DNA of 64,000 bases from Corallium rubrum (taxonomy: Eukaryota; Cnidaria; Anthozoa; Scleralcyonacea; Coralliidae). Positions 53,995-64,000 of the stretch are shown piece by piece (positions within the stretch are counted from its first letter, which is position 1; each line of letters opens with the position of its first letter). Made by a program: the position numbers and the translations under genes. The notes beneath the pieces were generated by a model. That model was not told the origin of the DNA. It searched no databases and was given only the letters and a program-made list of their open reading frames with translations. The DNA lies in assembly GCA_964035015.1 (NCBI GenBank), contig OZ036006.1, positions 10,927,816-10,991,815 on the forward strand. The letters run 5' to 3'.

Positions 53995-54765
53995 AAAATC
54001 GTAGACGTTCTCTGGTTTAAATATTTATTATTTACGAGCTTTCGGCTGCCAGTCTGCAGCCTTCAACGGGTTGGTTGCAATTGACTATAGAGACATAGTG
54101 ACACTTCCGCCCACGTGAAAAGATGAATAATTATTTACATTGATTTATAATAATATTTTGATAGTGTTTTTAAGCCTTTTTAAGTAAAAATCGATATTGT
54201 TCTGGCAAGTGTTTTGCATTATTGTCTGCGTTTTCTCTACATGCTGTATACCAAGATTCTAGAGTCGATCTGTGTCGATAATTTGCGGTGTCTAAAATTT
54301 TTCCGTTAGAAAAGTCAATCCAGTGATCGTTTGCCCACGCATGATTAGAAATGTTGGATCCATTTTTGCAGTTTTTTTACGTTGCGTTCGTGTTCCTTTC
54401 TTCTTGTTTTAAACGCTCTTCCTGTCTCACCAATGTAACTCCACGAACAATCAGAACAATTTATTTGATAAATTACATTTGTCTTTTCTTCTGAGGATGG
54501 TCTGTCTTTGATCGAGGGAAACATTTGTTATAAATATTATTATAAATCAATGTAAACAATTATTCATCTTTTCACGTGGGCGGAACTATGTCTTTATAGT
54601 CAATGTATCTGTTTTGTGTTAGTAATTGTAAACCAGTGCTATTCATTGTAACCAACCGTTGAAGGCTGCAGACTGGCAGCCGAAAGCTCGTAAATAATAA
54701 ATATTTAAACCAGAGAACGTCTACGATTTTAATTATGAATCCTGGTTTCGCCTCTTCTATATTTA
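53995..54765 (-). mobile_element. Penelope-like retroelement fragment with inverted termini
   Basis: Flanked by AATTGATTAGTT at 53983-53994 and 54766-54777 (12 bp). The inverted arms begin AAAATCGTAGACGTTCTCTG, contain GGCTGCAGACTGGCAGCCGAAAG (a stem followed by GAAAG) and CTTTTCACGTGGGCGG. Between the arms lies the 3' end of a Penelope ORF. Inverted or tandem terminal repeats and a 12 bp duplication fit Penelope-like elements. Confidence 0.88.
54170..54527 (-). pseudogene. GIY-YIG endonuclease domain of a Penelope-like element
   Basis: Minus-sense translation gives SSEEKTNVIYQINCSDCSWS, then YIGETGRAFKTRRKEHERNV. After a one-base shift in an A7 run near 54375 it reads NISNHAWANDHWIDF, ESWYTACRENADNNAKHLPE and a stop at 54170-54172. 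The VIYQINCxxC-YIGETGR-R-EH-HAW order is the Penelope GIY-YIG endonuclease. The RT part is absent and the frameshift makes it a pseudogene. Confidence 0.92.
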
Positions 54766-55086
54766 AATTGATTAGTTGTTATACAAAGAAACATTGTAAG
54801 CCAACCTAGACTCCGACACTGGAGTCTAAGGTTTGGCAGTTGGGTTTCAGACACGATAGTTGAAGGTTGTAAAGATAAATGTGAGAAGAGAAGTCTGGGA
54901 GGAGAATTAGAGAGAGTGACGCTAATACGCACGTAATAAAGAAAAGGAGAAAAGATACAGTCCCCAGAGTGTCGAATCTATTGAATCGAACAGGCGCAGC
55001 GTAATCAACGCAGGTTATGCGACAGATTGCAACGTGTAACACCTATTGCATTGCAGGTTTCACCAACGTAGGATGCACTTAAAAAG

Positions 55087-55998
55087 CTCGGGATACACGT
55101 GCGATTTTTTTCTCGCGCCGGCAACGCAACGGGTCAAATTTCATTGCGTTGCTGGCGCGAGAGAGGAAATCGCGCATGTATCATATCTTGCGCGGCAACG
55201 TAATTGCAGCCTGATGCCTTCCGCAATCGTTGCCGAAAGTTAAAATGGTTTAACTTTCCGCAACGATTGCCGAAAGTATTAAATTACATTGAGTATTGAG
55301 TATTTAATAAGATCCACAGTTAGCTAAAGCTAGTTTACACGCGGTCTTAGAGAAACTAATTAGCTTAAATCTAAAAGTCAATATATTACAAAATTTAGAT
55401 TGAATAAAATGACATTGTTAAATATGAAATAAAATAAAATTATAATTAACTTAAATCATATAAACCAATGAAGCTGCTTACAAAGAGCAGAAGCTGGTTT
55501 AGCAAGGAAATACAGTGTTTATTTCAGACTGGCTAATAAAAATTCGCTTTAGAATGATCAGTTTGATATAGAGCATGCTCGTTTTCGTTCCTTGAATAGT
55601 CTCGGTTTAGTACAGATATAGATTAGTCGACCGTCGATGTTCTCAGAGAAAGTAGCAACGAGAATGACAATCTTACTATCCTTCAAAGTATGAAAATCAC
55701 ATTCGCATGGATTCTTCAACTTGAAGAATCAAAGTATCAGGGACAGCTAATAATGGAAATCGCTCACAAAAATAACATTCTTTCCATTCAACGTTTTAAA
55801 CGCTTTGTTTCTATCAAAATCAACTTCACAGCAACAGCATTGCCGAAGCCAACGCTTCGTTCTTCGATACGTCATGGTGTCACTATTGCGACCCCGTCAT
55901 AAAATTACCATGTAGCCACTTCTCTCGTACCGGCAACGCAATAACTTTCGACCCGTTGCGTTACCAGCGCGAGAAAAAAATCGCACGTGTATCCCGAG
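55087..55998. mobile_element. TIR element CTCGGGATACACGTGCGATT
   Basis: A 30 bp terminal inverted repeat (CTCGGGATACACGTGCG and TTTTTTTCTCGC) is followed by GCAACGCAACGGGTC-type subterminal repeats on both sides. The interior has no transposase frame. Target duplication not clear. Confidence 0.74.
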
Positions 55999-56354
55999 TG
56001 ACAGGCCCTGAGTCTGTTTATATATGGAGGCAAGACTGAAGTTGCCGGGCCAGCCGAGTTACTCCTGTTTTTCCCACCGCAGTGTTACGAAAACATTTCC
56101 CCATATAAACACTTTTCTCTATAGGTAACTCGGCATAGCGGGATGAATTTTCTAGCTAATATCAAACGCGCGGCAGAACGAGTCAAACAGTTTTTCAGCC
56201 CGCTTCGGCAAAAAGCCGCCATTACATGCATGGGGGAAAAGTGAAATTTTCAATTCGCTCAACCGAGTTGGCTGGGCAAGCAGCAACCAGGATCCCAGCA
56301 AGGCGGCTCGGTTGCCATGTAATCGAAATTTTGAAACAAGACTGGATAAATATA

Positions 56355-56918
56355 CGAGTGTAGAATATATACATTTTAAGACCAAACCGGGACCAGTTGC
56401 GAAAAATGCAACTACACAGGCCTTCCGTCATGAATTGAACCCACGACCTTGCGATTCTAGTGCAATGCCTCTCTCCTCCGCAGAGGCTTCTAGAGCTTTT
56501 TTGAGCTCTTCACTTCAGTATATAGGGTTTATTAAATACACAGCCTTTGCAAGGAGAGTAATGCGGTAGAGGGTAATGGGGACTCTCCTTGCAAAGGCTG
56601 TGTATTTAATAAACCCTATATACTGAAGTGAAGACCTCAAAAAAGCTCTAGAAGCCTCTGCGGAGGAGAGAGGTGCAATGCTCTGACCAGTGGCCGAGAG
56701 CTTGATCGCGGAGAGAATTGGGTTTATTAGAAGTAATATTGGGCATTTCACTCGATTACATAGCATGTTCTAGAGATTTTTGGTGAAGGAAAATTCGAGT
56801 GTAGAATATATACATGAATATATATTCTATATTCTTATATATATATTCTACACTCGAATTTCTTCACCCAAAACCCTAGAACATGCTATGTAATCGAGTG
56901 AAATGCCCAATATTACTT
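56355..56918. mobile_element. tRNA-headed composite retroposon, copy 4 (12 bp TSD)
   Basis: Flanked by TGGATAAATATA at 56343-56354 and 56919-56930. It starts in minus sense at CGAGTGTAGAATATATACAT, runs through a tRNA head (split by a MITE at 56469) to a second terminal segment, then inverts near 56820 and ends AATGCCCAATATTACTT in plus sense. Confidence 0.86.
56469..56672. mobile_element. Palindromic MITE with 9 bp TSD
   Basis: CTCTCTCCTCCGCAGAGGCT is mirrored across 204 bp with arms of about 90 bp. GTGCAATGC is duplicated at 56460-56468 and 56673-56681. A 9 bp duplication suggests a Mutator-like non-autonomous element. Uninterrupted retroposon copies show the empty site. Confidence 0.86.
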
Positions 56919-57355
56919 TGGATAAATATATAACCGGGCCAACTTGGCCCCGCAGACGATTTTACATGTCAACTGGGTAGCGGGATAGCATAACACTATG
57001 CATATGGTAGCTACTAATGTACTAATAATGTACTATGGCAGTATAAAACAAATAGATTTAAACTTACATGAAGGCTTTTGGTACGAAACGCCAAGAGACA
57101 GATATTAGTTCGTTCTGCTAAATCTCGGTAGTTCACTCTACTTTCTTCAAAGACAAATTTACAGTTTATTACTCGACTGAATTGCTAAGCAACTGTATTG
57201 ACTAATGACTAAACCTGTTGGCTTTTAACTTAACATTATCAAACCATTAAACAATGACAGTGCTCGTTACGACTACGAACGACAAAAAACAAAAGAATAT
57301 ATATACTCTGATAAGTTTTATAAAATTTTAGGGATTAGGACATTTCGAATTATCA

Positions 57356-58071
57356 GACCCCGTTTACACGATGCAGGTCCAATTTGAAAACGGATCAAAA
57401 TCATGCCGTTTAGGCCTTGCGTTTACACGATACCGGTGTCACGGTCTCAGCGATCCGCCAGTCTGAGTTATCCCCTAAGACCAACTGCGCAGTTATCTCC
57501 TGCTTTTCTGCATTGATATTGTCGTTGTTCTAACTCAAAAAATACGTATAATCATGGAAACCATACTTTTATCATGTTCTTTTAAACATTTGGTTGCAAG
57601 GTAATCAAAATCATAAGTATAAATATAAAACGTCTGTGATTATTACGAATGGCAATACCGATACTTAAACTAAACTCAATACTTCATCAGAGCATCTAAG
57701 ATTCTAAGAATATGTTAATTTAATAAGACAAAAGTTAGCGAGACGAAAGCTCAGCGAACTATTATTTACATGTGTTACATGGTATTGCCATTCGTAATGA
57801 TCACAGACGTTTTATATTTATACTTATGATTTTGATTACCTTGCGACCAAATGTTTAAAAGAACGTGATAAAAGTATGGTTTCCATGATCATACGTATTT
57901 TTTGAGTTAGAATAACGACAATATCAATGCAGAAAAGCAGGGGATAACTGCGCAGTTGGTCTTAGGGGATAAGTCAGACACAAAAATAACATGAAATGTT
58001 ATATGCTGTATTTGCATACCGGCATGATTTTGTTCCGTTTCAAATTGTACTGGCATCGTGTAAACGGGATC
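57356..58071. mobile_element. MITE of the GACCCCGTTTACACGATG family enclosing a second inverted pair
   Basis: GACCCCGTTTACACGATGC and its mirror form the outer ends, as at 8464. Inside, arms of about 210 bp (57447-57661 and 57778-57978, with AACTGCGCAGTT and AAAACGTCTGTGAT) form another foldback. The centre holds GACGAAAGCTCAGCGAA, similar to the CCGAAAGCTC of Penelope-type ends. Confidence 0.74.
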
Positions 58072-58595
58072 TTATTAGAATCAATTTTAATACGTTGATG
58101 AAAATAGCGGTTGATCGTATCACGAGACTGCCAAAAAGCACTGTCCCCCCCGGATGTATATATTACTCAGTAATCATCATCGTTCACTTGCGCTGCGGCA
58201 TGTCTATGTTGTTAAAAGATTAGACTCGAATATTCAATTACGCCACATGAATATTGAACCCAATCGAGTAATTGACCAACAACCATCAAACATGAAGTAT
58301 TCAGCAAGTAACAGGGTTTACCGATAGCTTGGCAAACATTCACGTCGACAGAAGAGTAGAAATATATACAGAAATCACGAAACAGAGCGGTAAAGGTGTC
58401 GGATGATCGGCGATATGCTTCGTTCCACTCAGTGACTATTCATTAGGTGTCGAAGTGCTATAATTGTGAATTGCTGATGAGTTTTGCCTTGTACATGTCG
58501 TTGGTCATACTGTTATCTGTGTGCGCTACTAGTCTTGACTCTGAGTCTGGCTATGTGAATGAATTTTAACACTTTGGATAAACTAAGAGACCTTT
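58072..58595. promoter_or_regulatory. Upstream region of MFS gene 2
   Basis: About 520 bp of non-repetitive-looking sequence between a MITE and the MFS start codon. It probably holds the promoter and 5' UTR. I cannot point to a TATA box or a defined start site. Confidence 0.3.
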
Positions 58596-60314
58596 TTGGA
58601 CTGCAATTTAAAGGAAAACATCGATTTAAAGTCGTTTAACGTGGATTTCTTCAAACGCCTTCGCAACACAATGCTGTGTGAATCAAAGGGGAACTTGGAA
58701 TCGTCTTTTGAGCTGACCTATCAGACGAAACGCCAACTAACATTCATCGGGTTCGCTTTGAGGCGATTCGCTGCTGGTATCGACTATATGATTATCATTC
58801 CGTCTTTGTGGTTCTACCTCGACTCGTTCAACACCCGGTATTATTTTCTTGGTCTAGTCATCGCCGCAGATTCGCTCGTCGCTTTCTTCCTGTCACCGTG
58901 GATCCAACGACTGGCGGAGAAATGGCACAAAATTCGAGTCCTTGGGTTCCTCGCCAATCTATTCCAGATAGGTGGTAGTATGATTTACGCTCTACCCCTG
59001 TATTTCTACATGCCATTGGTTGGTAGACTTGTGTCCGGGATCGGAGTCAGTTTTGGGGGTGCTCTGTACGGAGAGATCAAGCGCCTGACAAATCACGAAG
59101 AACGTAACCGAGTCATGATTATTATGGAAGGGGTTCGACTGTTCGGGATCGTTATTGGCCCAGGGATGAATTTCTTTCTCAAAGACTTTGATTTAAAGTT
59201 TGGACCGTGGGTCATTGATCATCGAACGGCACCGGGGTTTTTTATGGCAATATTATGGCTGCTTGTACAAGTTGTTCATATTTTCACGGTCTACGACCTC
59301 ACCGACGACCTCACCGAAGACCGCCCCGTCTACAAAGAGCTGGCATCGGACGACGACGACGACGAGCTCCGATCGTACGACGACGAACGGCCGAAACCAC
59401 ACCTGCCCATCGACGAGACGGCGCACTACGAAGATAAGTCGAGCATCGACGAGGCGACGGGTGACGAAGATGATGAAAAGCCGAGCGAAAATATCCAAGT
59501 GGAGGCCTCCAACGATTACAACCCGAGCGAAAAAATCGAAATGGATAGTTCTGATGACGAGAACAAGAATACTAAAGAGTTGACGAAACCTCCCGAGATG
59601 TCGAAACCTCCCGACGACGAAGCGGCCAAAGACGAAGTTCATTCGACCTATTCCGGCAAAGTTGCCGATCGTGAAGCAATAACGAGTAGAGCAGAGGGTC
59701 AGAGCATACGGGACTTGGTGACACGGCGTGACGTCATGCTCATACTGGTCGCGCAGTTTTTAATGTTTTTCAACCAGACGGCGTTTGAGACACTTGTGCT
59801 GATTATCGGAGTGGAGAGACTGGATTTCACTATTACTATTCTGAGTACGGTGTTTATTCTGGCCGGCGTGGAAATGGTTGTTGTCATCGTAGTGGTGTGG
59901 TCAGCTAATAAGAGCCTCGATGCCAAGTATCTGCTGCTCACGTGCCTCTCAGCTGGTATCCTAGCCTCGTTTGCACGCCTGGCTGTGACGTTCACCGAGC
60001 CGCACAGCGCCGGTTGCCTGGCCATGACCATGCTCATGGGCGTCTTCACCATCATCGGAACACCGATCACGAGCATCGCCGGCAAATCGTTGCTACCGAA
60101 GATAACCCGAGTCGAGACGCACGGCTTCTATCGGGGCGCTTTCGCGACCGCGCAGCATTTGGGACTGGTAACAGGTCCGTTGGTGGCCAGCGTAATGTAC
60201 AATTACTTTGTTTTGTTCAGTTCAATAATGGTCGTGATATTCCTCGTTGTTTATATGATTGCATTGAGTGTTGTTGAGAAATTTAACATTCCTGCCCAGG
60301 GATGCGGCAGATAA
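58596..60314 (+). CDS. MFSD8-like MFS transporter with acidic central loop
   Basis: A 572-residue intronless paralogue of the 44726-46393 gene. Matching landmarks: RQLTFIGFALRRFAAG before TM1, YYFLGLVIAADSLVAFF, GGALYGEIKRLTNHEERNRV, RTAPGFFMAILWLL, then the C-terminal half with FMLFFNQ-type QFLMFFNQTAFETLV and HSAGCLAMTMLMG. About twelve TM helices flank a central loop (about 240-365) that is Asp/Glu/Pro-rich (DDDDDELRSYDDE, PPEMSKPPDDEAA), with none of the heptads of the other copy. Met26 (MLCESKG) aligns with the conserved start region of the paralogue, so the first 25 residues are uncertain. Inferred: a 12-TM transporter, substrate unknown, possibly lysosomal by family. The GAC-rich loop codons make long antisense frames that are artefacts. 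Confidence 0.92.
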   Translation: MDCNLKENIDLKSFNVDFFKRLRNTMLCESKGNLESSFELTYQTKRQLTFIGFALRRFAAGIDYMIIIPSLWFYLDSFNTRYYFLGLVIAADSLVAFFLSPWIQRLAEKWHKIRVLGFLANLFQIGGSMIYALPLYFYMPLVGRLVSGIGVSFGGALYGEIKRLTNHEERNRVMIIMEGVRLFGIVIGPGMNFFLKDFDLKFGPWVIDHRTAPGFFMAILWLLVQVVHIFTVYDLTDDLTEDRPVYKELASDDDDDELRSYDDERPKPHLPIDETAHYEDKSSIDEATGDEDDEKPSENIQVEASNDYNPSEKIEMDSSDDENKNTKELTKPPEMSKPPDDEAAKDEVHSTYSGKVADREAITSRAEGQSIRDLVTRRDVMLILVAQFLMFFNQTAFETLVLIIGVERLDFTITILSTVFILAGVEMVVVIVVVWSANKSLDAKYLLLTCLSAGILASFARLAVTFTEPHSAGCLAMTMLMGVFTIIGTPITSIAGKSLLPKITRVETHGFYRGAFATAQHLGLVTGPLVASVMYNYFVLFSSIMVVIFLVVYMIALSVVEKFNIPAQGCGR

Positions 60315-60482
60315 GTAAAGGTCTGCGTAGGGGTCTGGAACGAGTGCTAGCGAGTAATGTGTGACGTCACGATTCTTGAAACTCAGTGGTAATGTGTGAC
60401 GTCACAGTTTTTTCCCCCCAAAAATTTGAACCTCGACTTTTAGGCAATCGATATTGCAAGTTATAAGTATTAGCGCTTTCAG

Positions 60483-61185
60483 CAACCTTGTTCCCAGGGC
60501 CTTTTTGAAATTGGGAGGGCGGGAAAGGCCCTTGGCATCAGCTGGTCACAGCACCCAGAAATACTGAGTGTAATAAATTAGCAATTGAATTTGGTGTGCA
60601 AAATCTTCGGAGTAATGGCGGTCCCGTGGGGGAAGTTCATTGTAATACACCAAATCGTCGTTTCATTTAGGCCCACATGCAAATTAGTTTCCTATTCAAT
60701 TTGGGCGCCTATGCAAATTACATCGTGTCTATTAAAGCACAACGGGAAGATAACATAGTTAAAGCATAACGGGAAGATAACATAGGCTGGGACTGTTTTC
60801 ATGTTTTGAGTTCATTATTTTTAGACACTACGTTTAGGATTATTGTCAAGGATAATCGAAAAGCAAAGTTTATCCTTGTCGAATACCTAAACATTAAAAA
60901 ATTTCTGAAATCAGAAATGTTATGTTTACTACGTTTGCTTCAGTCTCATGTTATAAATGAACTACGTTTTATCCCGACTCAGATTGTATGCGTAGTCGAA
61001 ACTCCGATTTCGTCTATGGCGGTGCCATTGGTGATCCCGTTGAAGCTATTTGATTAATTATAACTGGCACAAAACTATGCATAATTATGTTTCCTGAGGA
61101 ATGTTAAAGAAAAGCAATCAACCAATGAAAATGCAGGGCCTTTTCCCGCCCTCCGAATTTCAGAAAGGCCCTGGGAACAAGGTTG
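60483..61185. mobile_element. MITE with CAACCTTGTTCCCAGGGCC ends
   Basis: CAACCTTGTTCCCAGGGCC is mirrored at the right, with GGGAGGGCGGGAAA inner arms. Relative of 33197-34206. The interior includes repeated AGCATAACGGGAAGATAACAT. It starts about 170 bp after the MFS stop codon. Confidence 0.76.
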
Positions 61186-61372
61186 TGCTCTCAGCGTTTG
61201 TAAAGTTTTGTTAGTTCTTGCTGTACAGGCTGTCGTTAGTTACTACAGTCCTTTCAGCTTGGAGTTTGTAAAGTTTTGTTAGTTCTTGCTGTACAAGCTG
61301 TCGTTAGATCAATAAATGAATTTCCAATGCAGCCAGGTGAAAAATCCGACGTAGTTTTTGAACGGAATTTAA
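61186..61372. repeat. Short direct duplication
   Basis: GTAAAGTTTTGTTAGTTCTTG with TGCTGTACA-GCTGTCGTTAG occurs twice (61199-61240 and 61267-61308). Confidence 0.75.
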
Positions 61373-61429
61373 CCCATTACTGCCTAGGATGTCTGAGGGT
61401 TCGTTCTTTGACAAGTAAGATCGCCTGGC

Positions 61430-61890
61430 GTAAGACAACATTTCAGTATTGTGGTATGGAAAACTACGATAACCTGCCCCACATACAATTGAACCATGAA
61501 CCCTAACCCTAATCGCAAACCGGGGATGTTTGTGATATGGAAAATTACGATTGCCTGACAACCCCCCCCCCCCCCCCCCCCCCCACACACACACACAATG
61601 GAACCATAAGCCCTAACCCTAATCACAAAACGGTGCCATAAACGTCCTCGATTTGTGATTAGGGTTAGGGTTCCATTGGGTGGGGGTCAGGTAATCGTAA
61701 TTTTCCATATCACAAACATCCCCGGTTTGTGATTAGGGTTAGGGCTTGTGGTTTATTGTATGGTTGTCAAGTAATCGTAATTTTCCATACCACAAACTTC
61801 CCCAGTTTGTGATTAGTGTTAGGATCTATGGTTCCATTAATGGTATGGGGGATCAGGTTATCGTAATTTTCCATACCACAAGTGTACACA
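61430..61890. repeat. Minisatellite with embedded telomere-like CCCTAA/TTAGGG blocks
   Basis: About five units of roughly 100 bp alternate ATGGAAAATTACGAT-type sequence with GATTAGGGTTAGGG or its complement CCCTAACCCTAATC. The first two units are in one orientation and the rest inverted, meeting near 61640. A C run (about 24) and (CA)n lie at 61561-61597. Confidence 0.85.
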
Positions 61891-62589
61891 TCTTGAAAAG
61901 AGTGGGCCTTACGATATAGCATTTAGTGCCTAACTTTTACTTCAGATTACTGAATCTGAACAAAGCGTTCCCACTGTCAAAATCGCTGTTTTTCCTTGAG
62001 AAAAGAGAGTTATATTTAATGCGATATATCTAAATTAGAACTGTAACTTAATTGGTATTCATAACCACCGTCTACCCAGCTACCGAGCTAAGGTAGCCGG
62101 TGGTTTGGAATATATTAACTTCTGTACTTGTTCCTATGAGAACGAATAAAGGGAACGAAATAACCTTTAAAATAAGGAACAAAGAGGTCCTATTTAAAGC
62201 GGCCTAGCCAATGCGGAACAATGTGTTCTTAATTTAAGCCCGTTCCTATTTTTGAATATCGGAACAAAACCTTCCCAAATTCAAATAAGAACGAAGCGTT
62301 CCGCTTGAATATGTTCTTTTTCAAAAGGAACAAACCCAGCGAGTACCGAAATCTAAGCGCTACAAAAAGTTCCGCTAGATGCCGTTCCTAAAATCAAAAC
62401 AAAGTACTTCCAACCTCAAGCCGGAATTTAAATATCGTTCTCATTTAGTCATAACCGCACCCAATATTCTGTTTAACCGATAATTATAACCCCAATGAAC
62501 CCATACACACCTTTCCTATCGATGGTTTATTGTAAAAACAAAGCAATGGCGAACACTACAACACAACAAATAAGAACAAATATAAGGAA
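61890..62589. other. Gene-free interval
   Basis: 62040-62460 contains repeated GGAACGAA/GTTCCT words in both orientations, probably an old MITE. No exon is seen. Confidence 0.45.
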
Positions 62590-62870
<281 letters not shown>

Positions 62871-63133
62871 TAAAAATATTAAAAATTAAAAACACAATAT
62901 CTTACGCAATTAACAATAACATCCATTCTAAATCAGAGACCTTGGCATTTTATTAAATGTATTAAGTTCTAAAGTTCATTGTCCAATAATTATGGTAAAT
63001 GGAGCACACCACATTCTCCAAGATACTTAAACATTATAATTAAAACGTTGTAAATTAATAATTCAAGTTATATTGGCTATTGCGTATCTTCATCGAAGTT
63101 AGCCATTATCGTATTAGAGTTTCAATATGGTAG

Positions 63134-63686
63134 CGGAGCCGAGTAGAGTAGAGTAGAGTGGAGTGGAGTGGAGTGGAGTGGAGTGGAGTGGAGTGGAGTG
63201 GAGTGGAGTGGAGTGGAGTGGAGTGGAGTGGAGTGGAGTGGAGGGAGTGGAGCGGAGCGGAGTAGAGTAGAGTAGAGTAGAGTAGAGTAGAGTAGAGTAG
63301 AGTAGAGTAGAGTAGAGTAGAGTAGAGTAGAGTAGAGTAGAGTAGAGTAGAGTAGAGTAGAGTAGAGTAGAGTAGAGTAGAGTAGAGTAGGTAGAGTAGA
63401 GTAGAGTAGAGTAGAGTAGAGTAGAGTAGAGTAGAGTAGAGTAGAGTAGAGTAGAGTAGAGTAGAGTAGAGTAGAGTAGAGTAGAGTAGAGTAGAGTAGA
63501 GTAGAGTAGAGTAGAGTAGAGTAGAGTAGAGTAGAGTAGAGTAGAGTAGAGTAGAGTAGAGTAGAGTAGAGTAGAGTAGAGTAGAGTAGAGTAGAGTAGA
63601 GTAGAGTAGAGTAGAGTAGAGTAGAGTAGAGTAGAGTAGAGTAGAGTAGAGTAGAGTAGAGTAGAGTAGAGTAGAGTAGAGTAGAG
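63134..63686. repeat. Pentanucleotide array (GAGTG)n then (GAGTA)n
   Basis: About 20 GAGTG units followed by about 85 GAGTA units. Transition units GAGCG and single-base slips lie at about 63240 and 63390. Because five is not a multiple of three but contains no stop in these frames, frames of over 220 codons (LLYST repeats) appear. They are not genes. Confidence 0.97.
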
Positions 63687-63722
63687 AGCAGTTGTAATAT
63701 ATATTTATCTCTATTGTTGATT

Positions 63723-64000
63723 TTATGAAGATTTTTTGAGAAATGGCGAATCTTCCGGTAAACTGAGACACCATCCATGAAACGGTTGAACCGAGGGCAC
63801 TCCATTCTCACCATCTTCATGCAGTGTATAACTCGCTATTCCCGCTGCCAACGTAGCCGTATCTTGTTCACCAGACGGATCAGTGATGTTGAGTGGAACT
63901 GAAACAATACCGCTTGGAAAGTGGTCACCATGACCTGCATTGACACCAATCATAAACTTTGTTATCCACCCAGAATACGGATTCCCACTCTGCCCTGATC
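63723..64000 (-). CDS. Partial 3' coding exon, unrecognised protein
   Basis: From the right edge in minus sense the frame reads SGQSGNPYSGWITKFMIGVN, then AGHGDHFPSGIVSVPLNI, DPSGEQDTATLAAG and QPFHGWCLSLPEDSPF, to a stop at 63723-63725. The composition is that of a normal soluble or extracellular protein and unlike the simple repeats nearby. I do not recognise the family. The GWITKF segment is faintly like a discoidin (F5/8 type C) strand, but that is a guess. The last residues (LKKSS) may lie beyond a donor site rather than being the true C-terminus. It is not part of the lectin gene, whose start codon lies at 23956. Confidence 0.55.
   Translation of the reverse strand, partial: SGQSGNPYSGWITKFMIGVNAGHGDHFPSGIVSVPLNITDPSGEQDTATLAAGIASYTLHEDGENGVPSVQPFHGWCLSLPEDSPFLKKSS

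Noticed and set aside
59200..60277. Overlapping frames of 60-129 codons in the second MFS gene
   Set aside because: Alternative frames of the Asp-codon-rich loop and helices; no independent protein features.
63106..63820. Two minus-strand frames of 222 and 232 codons with LLYST repeats
   Set aside because: Pentanucleotide array read in stop-free frames; the repeat itself explains the open length.

Overview
The window looks like animal nuclear DNA, most likely from an anthozoan cnidarian (stony coral or sea anemone). The evidence is AT-rich sequence, a CR1-like LINE with an N-terminal 2A-like motif, Penelope-like and 5S-rRNA-derived retroposons, intronless arrestin-domain and MFS genes, and a secreted lectin gene with large introns. 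Most of the 64 kb is transposable elements, satellites and foldbacks, often nested three or four deep. The species assignment is inference.

Left third (1-24 kb): a minus-strand gene for a secreted R-type lectin/LamG-like protein runs from 23956 to the left edge region. Exon 1 is a signal peptide (23887-23956), exon 2 a ricin-type beta-trefoil lectin (21160-21648), and exons 3 and 4 the two halves of a LamG/pentraxin-like fold (6716-6935 and 575-975). Splice phases agree at every junction, and the gene continues beyond base 1. Its introns hold a tRNA-like satellite with a 356 bp higher-order period (3561-5130), hAT-like, Harbinger-like, TA- and TTAA-flanked elements, and a near full-length CR1-like LINE (ORF 16691-20104). 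The LINE interrupts a 20 bp minisatellite and has its RT box changed to FADH.

Middle (24-42 kb): two minus-strand intronless alpha-arrestin (ARRDC/TXNIP-like) paralogues lie at 27248-28339 and 36045-37142. A Mutator-like element carrying a RecQ-helicase fragment sits about 20 bp before the start codon of the first. Around them are hAT-type insertions with recognisable 8 bp target duplications, LINE 3' fragments, 5S-derived SINEs and many hairpins.

Right third (42-64 kb): two intronless MFSD8-like MFS transporter genes are found at 44726-46393 (minus) and 58596-60314 (plus). The first has ten tandem His/Asp-rich heptads in its central loop. Also present are an MFSD1-like pseudogene fragment, a Penelope-like element with a decayed GIY-YIG endonuclease, a Harbinger MITE with a transposase N-terminus, several large palindromes, telomere-like repeats, long microsatellites, and part of an unrecognised minus-strand coding exon at the right edge.

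The strongest candidates for something undescribed are: (a) four copies of a tRNA-headed unit of about 270 bp, each a different permutation or inversion of the unit, each flanked by its own 12-14 bp target duplication; (b) a class of palindromes with unrelated arms but similar CTCG/TTCG-rich hinges; and (c) hammerhead-like cores at palindromic Penelope-type termini. No operon-like organisation is seen; the genes appear to be independent units in repeat-rich DNA.
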